5,091 bases of DNA from JACPDD01 sp040900105 (GTDB lineage Bacteria > Patescibacteriota > Microgenomatia > Levybacterales > UBA12049): assembly GCA_040900105.1 (NCBI GenBank), contig JBBDZP010000027.1, positions 1-5,091 of the forward strand, written 5' to 3'. Below are positions 1-4,267 of this stretch, piece by piece. How positions within the stretch are numbered: position 1 is the stretch's first letter; each line of letters begins with the position of its first letter. A model generated the notes under the pieces. It was given only the letters and a program-made list of their open reading frames with translations, was not told the origin of the DNA and ran no database searches. The position numbers were made by a program, and so were the translations under genes.

Positions 1-196
1 AAGTTCTATCTTCATAAACTGTAATAACTGCCGGAATAATTGTTCCCTTCATCTCTGCAGTCCTTTCATTAAAGGCCTTAACAAACTCCATAATAGGAAG
101 TCCGTGGGGTCCCAAAGCCGTTCCAACCGGTGGGGCAGGGGTAGCCTCTCCGCCTTTGATATTAATTTTTATAAGTGTTTTTATTTTTTTAGCCAT
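1..196 (-). CDS. rplK: 50S ribosomal protein L11, N-terminal part (cut by window edge)
   Basis: L11 binds 23S rRNA in the GTPase-associated centre, and its N-terminal domain contacts elongation factors. The 65 residues visible begin MAKKIKTLIKINIKGG. They carry the family's proline-rich ATPAPPVGTALG stretch (residues 18-29), then HGLPIMEFVKAFNERT (31-46) and IIPAVITVYEDR (53-64), all typical of the L11 N-terminal domain. The C-terminal RNA-binding domain lies outside the window. I chose the ATG at 194-196 because family members usually start MAKK; an in-frame ATG at 209-211 would add MTTKD but lies inside a palindromic repeat. No clear SD site precedes either start. It is the third gene of the minus-strand secE-nusG-rplK operon. 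The family call is secure; the start is less so. Confidence 0.95.
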   Translation of the reverse strand, partial: MAKKIKTLIKINIKGGEATPAPPVGTALGPHGLPIMEFVKAFNERTAEMKGTIIPAVITVYEDRT

Positions 197-205
197 ATCT
201 TTTGT

Positions 206-261
206 TGTCATTCTGAGTGAAACGAAGAATCTAGAGATCCTTCACTGCGTTCAGGATGACA
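206..261. repeat. 56-bp imperfect palindromic repeat in the rplK-nusG spacer
   Basis: The element starts TGTCATTCTGAG and ends TCAGGATGACA. Its two halves are near-complementary around ATCT-AG-AGAT at 229-238, so its transcript can fold into one long hairpin with a few mismatches. From memory, similar 'gtcattctgag...caggatgaca' palindromes occur between genes in unrelated bacterial genomes, so this looks like a dispersed palindromic repeat rather than a site specific to this operon; I could not search for copies. It fills nearly the whole spacer and covers the alternative upstream rplK start, so it may affect rplK translation or mRNA stability. Confidence 0.75.
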
Positions 262-266
262 CCTTT

Positions 267-848
267 CTATAGTTTCGCAATTTGCAAAAAATCTAATTCT
301 ACCGGTGTTTCTCTACCGAATATACTGACCAAAACTCTTATTTTTCCCTTTGCTTCATCTATTTCATCTACTGTTCCTAAGAAATCAGAGAACGGTCCAT
401 CAACAATCTTAACTGCCTCGCCCTTAACAAAAGCAGCCTTGTAAAGAGGCTCCTTCATGTCCATAAAACTCTTAATTGCTTCTACTTCTTTGTCCGAAAT
501 TGGAGTTGGCTTGTTACCGGCGCCAATAAAAGCGGTTACTCCGGATGTAGTCCTGACTAAAAGCCATGATTCATCGTCCAGAATCATTTTAACCAAGATG
601 TAGCCGGGGAAAATTTTCTCCTTTACGGTTTCTTTTTTACCTTGAGATACCTTTATGGTGTCTCGCATTGGGATCATAACATCAAAGACTCTGTCTTCAA
701 ATCCCATTGCTTCAACCCTTTGTTTTAGAGACTTAGCAACTTTCCCCTCGTGACCCGCGTAGGTATGAACTATATACCACTTGCCAGAGTCTTGTGGGCT
801 AACTTTTTCCTCTGTCATTTTTTGTGTTTGTGTTTTGTCTGTGTCCAT
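267..848 (-). CDS. nusG: Transcription termination/antitermination factor NusG
   Basis: NusG binds RNA polymerase across the cleft, modulates pausing, and couples polymerase to Rho or the ribosome. The 193-residue product has the usual two-domain layout. The NGN domain starts at about residue 22 (GKWYIVHTYAGHEGKVA) and includes the conserved IFPGYILVKM (79-88) and the VRTTSGVTAFIGAG block (98-111). The C-terminal KOW domain covers about 139-193, with the core VKIVDGPFSDFLGTVDEID (146-164). Length fits the family. ATG 846-848 is taken as the start; an internal ATG at 816-818 (MTEEK) is also possible, since the first ten residues are a low-complexity polar tail. Neither start has an SD site. 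The gene lies 29 bp downstream of secE and upstream of rplK, the standard order. Confidence 0.97.
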   Translation of the reverse strand: MDTDKTQTQKMTEEKVSPQDSGKWYIVHTYAGHEGKVAKSLKQRVEAMGFEDRVFDVMIPMRDTIKVSQGKKETVKEKIFPGYILVKMILDDESWLLVRTTSGVTAFIGAGNKPTPISDKEVEAIKSFMDMKEPLYKAAFVKGEAVKIVDGPFSDFLGTVDEIDEAKGKIRVLVSIFGRETPVELDFLQIAKL

Positions 849-860
849 GGCCGTAGTTAT

Positions 861-884
861 CTATTATTTATCATCTACTATTTA
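861..884. repeat. Short degenerate direct repeat in the secE-nusG spacer
   Basis: The 10-mer CTATTATTTA (861-870) recurs as CTACTATTTA (875-884), nine of ten bases identical with a 14-bp period. The second copy overlaps the secE stop codon and its last codons on the minus strand. It is one of several short-period AT-rich repeats in the gene spacers of this window. It may be low-complexity drift rather than a functional site. Confidence 0.35.
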
Positions 885-1063
885 ATGATTAGGGAGAGGA
901 ATTTGGTAAGAAAAAAATCTATCCCGCCTATGTAAAAACCTACAATAGCACTTACTAGAATAACTACAGTTGTAAGTCTTATAACCTCAGCTCTACTTGG
1001 CCAAACTACTTTCTTCAACTCGTCGCGAGTTTCTCGCAAAAAGCTTACGGGTGTTGTAGCCAT
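878..1063 (-). CDS. secE: Preprotein translocase subunit SecE
   Basis: SecE is the small clamp subunit of the SecYEG channel in the cytoplasmic membrane. The 61-residue protein is the minimal single-span form: an amphipathic cytoplasmic helix with the signature FLRETRDELKKVVWPSRAEV (residues 8-27, W21-P22 diagnostic), then one membrane span at about 29-48 (RLTTVVILVSAIVGFYIGG), then a short hydrophobic tail ending SLIIK. I start at the ATG 1061-1063, giving MATTPVSFLRE. A TTG five codons upstream is in frame but gives an atypical MRFFI extension. There is no SD site before the ATG. It is the first gene of the minus-strand operon and reads away from galU. Confidence 0.96.
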   Translation of the reverse strand: MATTPVSFLRETRDELKKVVWPSRAEVIRLTTVVILVSAIVGFYIGGIDFFLTKFLSLIIK

Positions 1064-1094
1064 AATAAAAAATCTCAAATCTTATATTTTAAAT

Positions 1095-1139
1095 CTCAAA
1101 ACTATAGAAAGATTTATAGATATGAATTGCAGTTTTGAG
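1095..1139. repeat. 9-bp perfect inverted repeat in the secE leader
   Basis: CTCAAAACT (1095-1103) and AGTTTTGAG (1131-1139) are exact complements separated by 27 bases. They would lie in the 5' leader of secE mRNA, downstream of the promoter proposed at 1142-1170. The word AATCTCAAA also occurs twice as a direct repeat (1071-1079 and 1092-1100). This could be a weak leader hairpin, an operator, or just AT-rich repetition. Confidence 0.4.
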
Positions 1140-1141
1140 TT

Positions 1142-1170
1142 ATTAGATTTAAGTTTTAAGATTGTATCAA
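1142..1170 (-). promoter_or_regulatory. Candidate promoter for the secE-nusG-rplK operon
   Basis: On the minus strand, TTGATA (1170-1165) and TCTAAT (1147-1142) each match the sigma-70 consensus at five of six positions and are separated by 17 bases. Transcription would begin near 1135, giving a secE leader of about 70 nucleotides that contains the inverted repeat at 1095-1139. The AT-rich setting makes chance matches likely, so this is a candidate only. Confidence 0.45.
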
Positions 1171-1177
1171 AAGTAGG

Positions 1178-1206
1178 TTGACATGTAAAGAACAAAATTA
1201 TAAAAT
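1178..1206 (+). promoter_or_regulatory. Strong sigma-70-type promoter for galU, probably giving a leaderless mRNA
   Basis: A perfect TTGACA (1178-1183) is followed after 17 bases by TAAAAT (1201-1206), five of six consensus positions. A start site six to eight bases beyond the -10 box falls at about 1212-1214, directly against the galU ATG at 1215. No SD site exists between, so the mRNA would be leaderless or nearly so. An overlapping TATAAA at 1199-1204 with a 15-base spacer is a poorer alternative. Confidence 0.65.
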
Positions 1207-1214
1207 TGTTTATT

Positions 1215-2108
1215 ATGGGCAAAATAAGAAAAGCCGTCATACCAGCAGCAGGATTTGGCACGAGGTTTCTACCTCAAACCAAAGCGATGCCTAAAGAAAT
1301 GCTCCCGATTATAGATAAGCCAATCATCCAGTATATCGTAGAAGAGTTAGTGGATGCCGGCATTACCGATATAATTCTGGTTACGGGATACCACAAAAGA
1401 ACCATAGAAGACCATTTTGATGCGGCAAACCTTGATTTAATAGAAAATCTCCGCATGGGGGGAGAAAAAAAACGCCCGCTTCTTGAACAGATAGAAAAAA
1501 TTTCCTCGATGGCAAATTTCATTTATGTAAGGCAGAAAGGACCATATGGAAATGGCACGCCCCTTCTAAATGTTAAGCATATTATTGGAGATGAGCCATT
1601 TATATATACTTTTTCCGATGATTTTATTTCCGCATCACCTAAATCGCGTTTCAAGCAAATGCTAGAAGTTTATGAAGAATTTGGAGCATCTGTTCTTTCA
1701 TCGGTTAAGGCAACTAAAGATGAAGACTATGACAGATACGGATTTGCGGGAGGAGATATGATAAGAGATGGAATAATTGATGCAAAAACCATTATAGAGA
1801 AGCCAGGAAAGAACGCGGCTCCTTCGGACTTGGCAAATGTTTCAAGTACGCTTTTTACGCCGGATATTTTTAATTATCTTACCCAGGCAGCTGCAAACCT
1901 GCAAGAGGGGGAGGAGCTTTATTATAACGATGCCTTAAAGCTCATGCTTTCCGATGGAAAAAGAGTAATAGCTGCGGAAATTAAGAACGGAAAGTATTAT
2001 GACACAGGGAATAAGATTGAATACATGAAAACAGTGGTAGAATTTGCGCTGAAGCACCCCGATATTAACGGAGAATTCAGAAAGTTCCTCAAGGAGCTCG
2101 AGCTTTAG
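1215..2108 (+). CDS. galU: UTP--glucose-1-phosphate uridylyltransferase (GalU family)
   Basis: This family makes UDP-glucose from UTP and glucose 1-phosphate, supplying glycolipid, polysaccharide and envelope synthesis in the cytoplasm. The 297-residue product is of normal length. It shows the Rossmann-type nucleotide-binding signature AAGFGTRFLPQTKAMPKEML (11-30), with G13, G15, T16, R17 and K27. Further on are FSDD (133-136, where family members have the metal-binding aspartate), RYGF (174-177), IIEKPG (193-198) and YDTGNKIEYMKTVVEFAL (262-279). Where many GalU proteins have a GLGHAV-type loop, this one reads GPYGNGTPLL (109-118), so sugar or base preference could differ. ATG 1215 gives the expected MGKIRKAVIPAAG; the upstream in-frame TTG at 1206 falls in the -10 box and is rejected. 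No SD site. The last residues KELEL lie in a hairpin-forming sequence. Confidence 0.93.
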   Translation: MGKIRKAVIPAAGFGTRFLPQTKAMPKEMLPIIDKPIIQYIVEELVDAGITDIILVTGYHKRTIEDHFDAANLDLIENLRMGGEKKRPLLEQIEKISSMANFIYVRQKGPYGNGTPLLNVKHIIGDEPFIYTFSDDFISASPKSRFKQMLEVYEEFGASVLSSVKATKDEDYDRYGFAGGDMIRDGIIDAKTIIEKPGKNAAPSDLANVSSTLFTPDIFNYLTQAAANLQEGEELYYNDALKLMLSDGKRVIAAEIKNGKYYDTGNKIEYMKTVVEFALKHPDINGEFRKFLKELEL

Positions 2109-2115
2109 CTCGAGC
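2096..2115. terminator. Hairpin spanning the galU stop codon, possible terminator or mRNA 3' stabiliser
   Basis: The self-complementary octamer GCTCGAGC occurs at 2096-2103 and again at 2108-2115 with TTTA between, giving an 8-bp, GC-rich stem with a 4-base loop. The TAG stop (2106-2108) lies in the loop and at the stem edge. The following bases (AATTGTTTAATTG) are AT-rich but contain no clean T run, so intrinsic termination is possible rather than clear. PAP2 begins 59 bp later on the same strand. Confidence 0.5.
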
Positions 2116-2124
2116 AATTGTTTA

Positions 2125-2178
2125 ATTGCTACATTGCTGCATTGTTAACAATTGAACAATAGAACAATTTAACAATGA
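2125..2178. repeat. Array with an 8-bp period running into the PAP2 start codon
   Basis: ATTG recurs at 2125, 2133 and 2141 with an 8-bp period. After the palindrome ATTGTTAACAAT (2141-2152) the complementary word recurs as AACAAT at 2147, 2155, 2163 and 2171, again every 8 bases. The last AACAAT includes the first two bases of the PAP2 ATG (2175). The array is therefore an inverted pair of short tandem repeats that can fold on itself. No SD site is present in it. Confidence 0.7.
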
Positions 2179-2801
2179 AAAAATTATTATTTTTAGCTAC
2201 AGGCGCGCTAATCTTTCTCTTATTTACTGCTTTCTCCTATCTTGTTCACAAAGATCTTCTTACTCAATTTGATTTTGATACAACAGTAAGACTTCAGGAT
2301 AATTTGCCAAGAAGGGTAGACGGGTACTTTTCAACGCTTTCCGAATTTGGGAATTTTGAATTTTTGCTTATTGTACTTGTGATTCTGCTTCTTGTTTTCA
2401 GGAAATTCAAAGGAGGACTTTTTGTTATTTTTTCCTTTGTGGTGTTTCACGTAATTGAAATATATGGAAAAACTTTCGTCTCTCATCCTCCGCCTCCTGA
2501 GTTTATGTTAAGAATAGAAAAGTTTTTGGAGTTTCCTCAATTCCATGTGAGAAATGAATTCTCCTATCCATCCGGACACGCGGGCCGCACGGCATTTATT
2601 TCCGCAATCCTATTTTACTTGGTTGGTAAATCTAAGAGGATAAAACCGATACACAAAGTTATAATCTGGAGCATTATAATAGGTTTTGATATGCTCATGT
2701 TTGTAAGCCGAGTTTATCTTGGAGAGCACTGGTCATCTGATGTAATTGGCGGAGCATTGCTTGGTTTTGCTCTAGGGATTATAGCTTTTATTTTTCTCTA
2801 A
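2175..2801 (+). CDS. PAP2-family membrane phosphatase (phosphatidic acid phosphatase type 2)
   Basis: PAP2 enzymes remove phosphate from lipid phosphates such as phosphatidate, phosphatidylglycerophosphate or undecaprenyl diphosphate, at the outer face of the membrane. The 208-residue protein has about six hydrophobic spans (roughly 5-24, 61-76, 80-97, 138-152, 161-178, 190-207). Catalytic motif 2 is clear as YPSGHAGR (131-138, with H135). Motif 3 is clear as SRVYLGEHWSSDVIGG (178-193, with R179, nucleophile H185 and D189). Motif 1 (KX6RP) is degenerate: K99 is followed by SHPPPP without the usual arginine. The substrate cannot be told from sequence. There is no SD site; the start lies within an 8-bp repeat array. 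It follows galU on the same strand and may be co-transcribed, but the hairpin at the galU end could separate them. Confidence 0.88.
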   Translation: MKKLLFLATGALIFLLFTAFSYLVHKDLLTQFDFDTTVRLQDNLPRRVDGYFSTLSEFGNFEFLLIVLVILLLVFRKFKGGLFVIFSFVVFHVIEIYGKTFVSHPPPPEFMLRIEKFLEFPQFHVRNEFSYPSGHAGRTAFISAILFYLVGKSKRIKPIHKVIIWSIIIGFDMLMFVSRVYLGEHWSSDVIGGALLGFALGIIAFIFL

Positions 2802-2811
2802 CTCACTTCTT

Positions 2812-3030
2812 GCACTTTCGTGCCGGCGAAAGTGCCAAAGCCTCTTGCCAAGTCTAGCTCGTGCTTTCGAAAGCTCGCTTATTCACTAAAAAGGCCGGAC
2901 TACTCCTTTCCCTTTTTCGGGCGTTCATTTCACTCGCTTTCTCAAGCTCTGCGCTTCGAATCGGCAATTTAAGAATTGCGCAATACTCACATTCATTAAT
3001 CATTAATCATTGAGGAATTGATTAAAAATG
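2812..3030 (+). repeat. Structured intergenic repeat, copy A
   Basis: The element starts 10 bases after the PAP2 stop with a perfect 9-bp hairpin, GCACTTTCG (2812-2820) and CGAAAGTGC (2827-2835). A core at 2836-2873 follows, containing CTCGTGCTTTCG (2858-2869) and the palindrome GCTTTCGAAAGC (2863-2874). After a poorly conserved middle come a second hairpin, GCAATT-TAAG-AATTGC (2964-2979), three degenerate CATTAAT units with a 7-bp period (2994-3014), and a closing 25-mer (3005-3029). Copy B at 4744-4988 has the same order, orientation and position relative to an upstream gene, and matches this closing 25-mer at 23 of 25 positions. I see no gene in it. It could be a mobile non-coding repeat or a structured 3' element. 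Confidence 0.65.
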
Positions 3031-3068
3031 TAAATTGTCAAAGGCAAATTGTGGTGGTTTAATTTTGT

Positions 3069-3140
3069 GGGGGGGGCGACGGGGAGGGGAGAGTTGGCTT
3101 GTTAGGCCTATTCGCTTAATGCGAAACTCTCACCTTCCCC
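3069..3140 (+). other. G-rich tract (quadruplex-capable) and long imperfect hairpin
   Basis: The plus strand has a run of eight G (3069-3076), then four G (3081-3084) and four G (3086-3089), enough for an intramolecular G-quadruplex. The G-rich stretch at 3081-3095 also pairs imperfectly with 3126-3140 (ACTCTCACCTTCCCC). An inner hairpin TTCGC-TTAAT-GCGAA (3111-3125) lies between. The region is downstream of the minus-strand membrane-protein genes and could end their transcript, but neither strand shows a T run after the stem. It matches no RNA family I recognise. The rest of 3031-3212 shows no gene or clear signal. Confidence 0.5.
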
Positions 3141-3212
3141 GGCGCCTGCACCTCCTCACGGAAAGCCAAATAGAGCACTGCTCCTTTCTACTACGTTTGC
3201 AGAATCAAGGCC

Positions 3213-3500
3213 TCAGCGGCGTCTGGTGGCAGCTCGCGCGCCTCCAACGGCCAAGAGAGCGAAAGCTCCCAAAGCCAGCATGGAAGCTAGTCCAGTGCGG
3301 TGCCCTGTCAGAAAACCGTCGTTTGACTCGTTGGTCAATGCCTCGGGCGTAGGAAGCCTCACCGGGCTTGCTGTAGCAGTGACGGTTTCGATGGTCAAGT
3401 CATCAGTATTCGTGAGCGAATCATCTGCTACGATGACTGCCAGAACGAATAGAGCGGCTAATGCCAGCAGAACCATTGGCCAGATTGTTGCGGACTTCAT
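3213..3500 (-). CDS. Small membrane protein of unknown function, N- and C-terminal spans
   Basis: I do not recognise this 95-residue protein. It has a hydrophobic N-terminal segment (about 6-25, WPMVLLALAALFVLAVIVAD) that could be a signal anchor. A polar Thr/Asp/Ser-rich linker of about 45 residues follows, then a second hydrophobic segment (about 68-90, ending ALLAVGGARAAT) and a terminal RRR. The layout (signal, exposed linker, C-terminal span, basic tail) resembles surface-anchored proteins, but I see no LPXTG or PEP-CTERM motif at the right place. ATG 3498-3500 has an SD-like GAAAGG eight bases upstream. It starts 12 bp after the stop of the other small membrane gene, so they form an operon. 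G+C is 57-60% over 3241-3360, far above galU. The hydrophobic pattern in this frame supports it over the antisense frames. Confidence 0.6.
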   Translation of the reverse strand: MKSATIWPMVLLALAALFVLAVIVADDSLTNTDDLTIETVTATASPVRLPTPEALTNESNDGFLTGHRTGLASMLALGAFALLAVGGARAATRRR

Positions 3501-3512
3501 CAGGTCAGCCTT

Positions 3513-3689
3513 TCAGCCCAAAATGGGCTTTGCGCCGAGTAGCACTATCACGAACAGAACCGCAAGCGCGATTCCTGCTTTGCTTGCCCGCGGACTGCCG
3601 TCTATTCCCATTCCAGTTAGTAGCCCACTTGCCATCATTAGTGCCGTGACAACTACATATGCAATTACCATTCCTGTTGTCGGGTACAT
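3513..3689 (-). CDS. Small two-span membrane protein of unknown function
   Basis: The 58-residue product (MYPTTGMVIAYVVV...) has two hydrophobic segments, about 7-27 and 39-56, joined by a short polar loop with GIDGSPRASK (28-37). I recognise no family; small holin-like, toxin-like and accessory membrane proteins can look like this, and nothing here decides between them. The ATG at 3687-3689 is chosen because GGAAAGGA lies five bases upstream; an in-frame TTG at 3713 would place the SD site inside the gene. It is the first gene of a two-gene minus-strand operon and is followed after 12 bp by the 95-residue membrane protein. A candidate promoter lies about 170 bp upstream. G+C is high (36 of 60 at 3541-3600), unlike the AT-rich housekeeping genes. 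Confidence 0.55.
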   Translation of the reverse strand: MYPTTGMVIAYVVVTALMMASGLLTGMGIDGSPRASKAGIALAVLFVIVLLGAKPILG

Positions 3690-3800
3690 CTTGTTCCTTT
3701 CCGTGAATTTCAAGGTGCGTCTCTTTTGCCAGGACGTTAGAAGCGTAAACTTCCTCGGTCAAAGCCAAGAGCATTATTGTTTGTCGGGATGACGAAATCA

Positions 3801-3833
3801 AGGCAGCAATTTTTCGCCTTTTGGCGGTTGCCT
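3801..3833. other. Stem-loop in the leader of the small membrane-protein operon
   Basis: An outer stem AGGCA (3801-3805) / TGCCT (3829-3833) encloses a perfect inner hairpin CGCC-TTTT-GGCG (3815-3826). On the minus strand it lies in the proposed leader of about 160 nucleotides between the promoter at 3858-3886 and the first gene at 3689. On the plus strand it is followed by GGTTTTG, a weak T run, so a plus-strand terminator is the alternative. I recognise no riboswitch class. Confidence 0.4.
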
Positions 3834-3857
3834 GGTTTTGTCTGTCTCAACGGGGTG

Positions 3858-3886
3858 ATTTTATCAAAAAGAGGAAGTATTGACAA
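3858..3886 (-). promoter_or_regulatory. Candidate promoter for the small membrane-protein operon
   Basis: On the minus strand, TTGTCA (3886-3881) is followed after 17 bases by TAAAAT (3863-3858); each box matches the sigma-70 consensus at five of six positions. Transcription would begin near 3851. The same DNA reads TTGACA (3880-3885) on the plus strand, a perfect -35 box, but the hexamer 17 bases downstream (AATACT) is a poor -10, so a plus-strand promoter is less certain. Confidence 0.55.
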
Positions 3887-3891
3887 AGTAT

Positions 3892-4041
3892 ATGTCTTTT
3901 GCAATACTAAAGTTGCTCTTTGGTATTAGAAGCAATTGGAAGCTTTTTCTCAACAATTTCACAGAATTTGAGGTAATCGCGGAAGCGAGACAGAGCAAAT
4001 TGTTTTTGACCGAGGTCAAGGGCGCGCGCTCACCTAATTAA
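3892..4041 (+). CDS. Possible 49-residue small ORF of unknown function
   Basis: An open frame from ATG 3892 to TAA 4039-4041 encodes 49 residues, beginning MSFAILKLLFGIRSNWK and ending FLTEVKGARSPN. It has a mildly hydrophobic start and a charged second half (TEFEVIAEARQSKLF). No SD site is at useful distance; the nearest purine run (AGAGGAAG, 3870-3877) is 14 bases away. It contains the palindrome TTGACC-GA-GGTCAA (4006-4019). The frame could be a real small protein, or the stretch could be a dispersed non-coding repeat that happens to be open. I favour neither strongly. Confidence 0.25.
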   Translation: MSFAILKLLFGIRSNWKLFLNNFTEFEVIAEARQSKLFLTEVKGARSPN

Positions 4042-4069
4042 CAAATCTCTGGAAAATACCAATTTGTTA
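4039..4069. repeat. 8-bp inverted repeat between the small ORF and the tRNA cluster
   Basis: TAACAAAT (4039-4046) and ATTTGTTA (4062-4069) are exact complements with a 15-base loop. The first arm begins with the stop codon of the small ORF. There is no T run, so a terminator is not supported. The rest of 4070-4157 shows no gene; it holds GC-rich words GCCC and GGGGC around 4109-4122 that can form a small hairpin. Confidence 0.35.
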
Positions 4070-4157
4070 TCGGTACCAAAGTGCGGATTTATCTCTTATT
4101 ATCTTCATGCCCTTTATGGGGCTTTCCCCCAAAGCTAAATTTTGGTAAAATAATCAA

Positions 4158-4189
4158 GCTTGCTCGCCTCGTTAGAGCGTGAGCGAAGC
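4158..4189 (+). other. Long stem-loop immediately upstream of the tRNA cluster
   Basis: GCTTGCTCGC (4158-4167) pairs with GTGAGCGAAGC (4179-4189) with one bulged G, capped by CTC-GTTA-GAG (4168-4177), giving about 13 base pairs. It ends two bases before the first tRNA base. A TAAAAT -10-like box at 4146-4151 would place a transcript start near 4157, but no acceptable -35 box is seen. It could be the 5' leader of the tRNA precursor or an independent palindromic repeat. Confidence 0.45.
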
Positions 4190-4191
4190 GG

Positions 4192-4266
4192 GCCGAAGTA
4201 ACTCAGTGGTAGAGTAGCTGTTTTGTAAACAGCAAGTCGTGGGTTCGAATCCCACCTTCGGCTCCA
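4192..4266 (+). tRNA. tRNA-Thr(UGU)
   Basis: The full cloverleaf is visible: acceptor GCCGAAG / CTTCGGC, D stem ACTC/GAGT, anticodon stem GCTGT/ACAGC around loop TTTGTAA with anticodon TGT (4224-4226), T arm GTGGG-TTCGAAT-CCCAC, discriminator T4263 and an encoded CCA (4264-4266). It decodes ACA. It is first of the tRNA cluster and is separated by one base from tRNA-Tyr, so the two are certainly processed from one precursor. It is the only tRNA here with its CCA directly encoded. Confidence 0.95.
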
Positions 4267-4267
4267 T

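Noticed and set aside
1064..1078. Upstream TTG start for secE
   Set aside because: It adds MRFFI before the typical MATTPVSFLRE and has no SD site; the ATG at 1061-1063 is the better start.
2994..3014. CRISPR-like short repeats (CATTAAT)
   Set aside because: Units are 7 bp, contiguous and without spacers; this is a short tandem array.
3045..3210. Possible tmRNA, RNase P RNA or SRP RNA in the GC-rich structured stretch
   Set aside because: I looked for the tmRNA ends with TTCGA, the RNase P GAGGAAAGTCC region and the SRP GGAAGGAAGCA loop on both strands and found none.
3345..3359. LPTPE in the 95-residue membrane protein as a sortase signal
   Set aside because: It is not LPXTG, and it lies well upstream of the C-terminal hydrophobic segment instead of directly before it.
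3226..3792. 188-codon plus-strand open frame opposite the small membrane genes
   Set aside because: It is the longest frame there, but it has no SD site, starts inside the antisense of a hydrophobic-pattern gene, and its product shows no domain. The two minus-strand frames have SD sites, tight spacing and clear membrane segments.
3505..3801. 98-codon minus-strand frame overlapping the 58-residue membrane protein
   Set aside because: Its second half is the out-of-frame reading of the membrane gene and is rich in Asn, Arg, Cys and Gly with no pattern. The first half could at most be a leader peptide, but it has no SD site.
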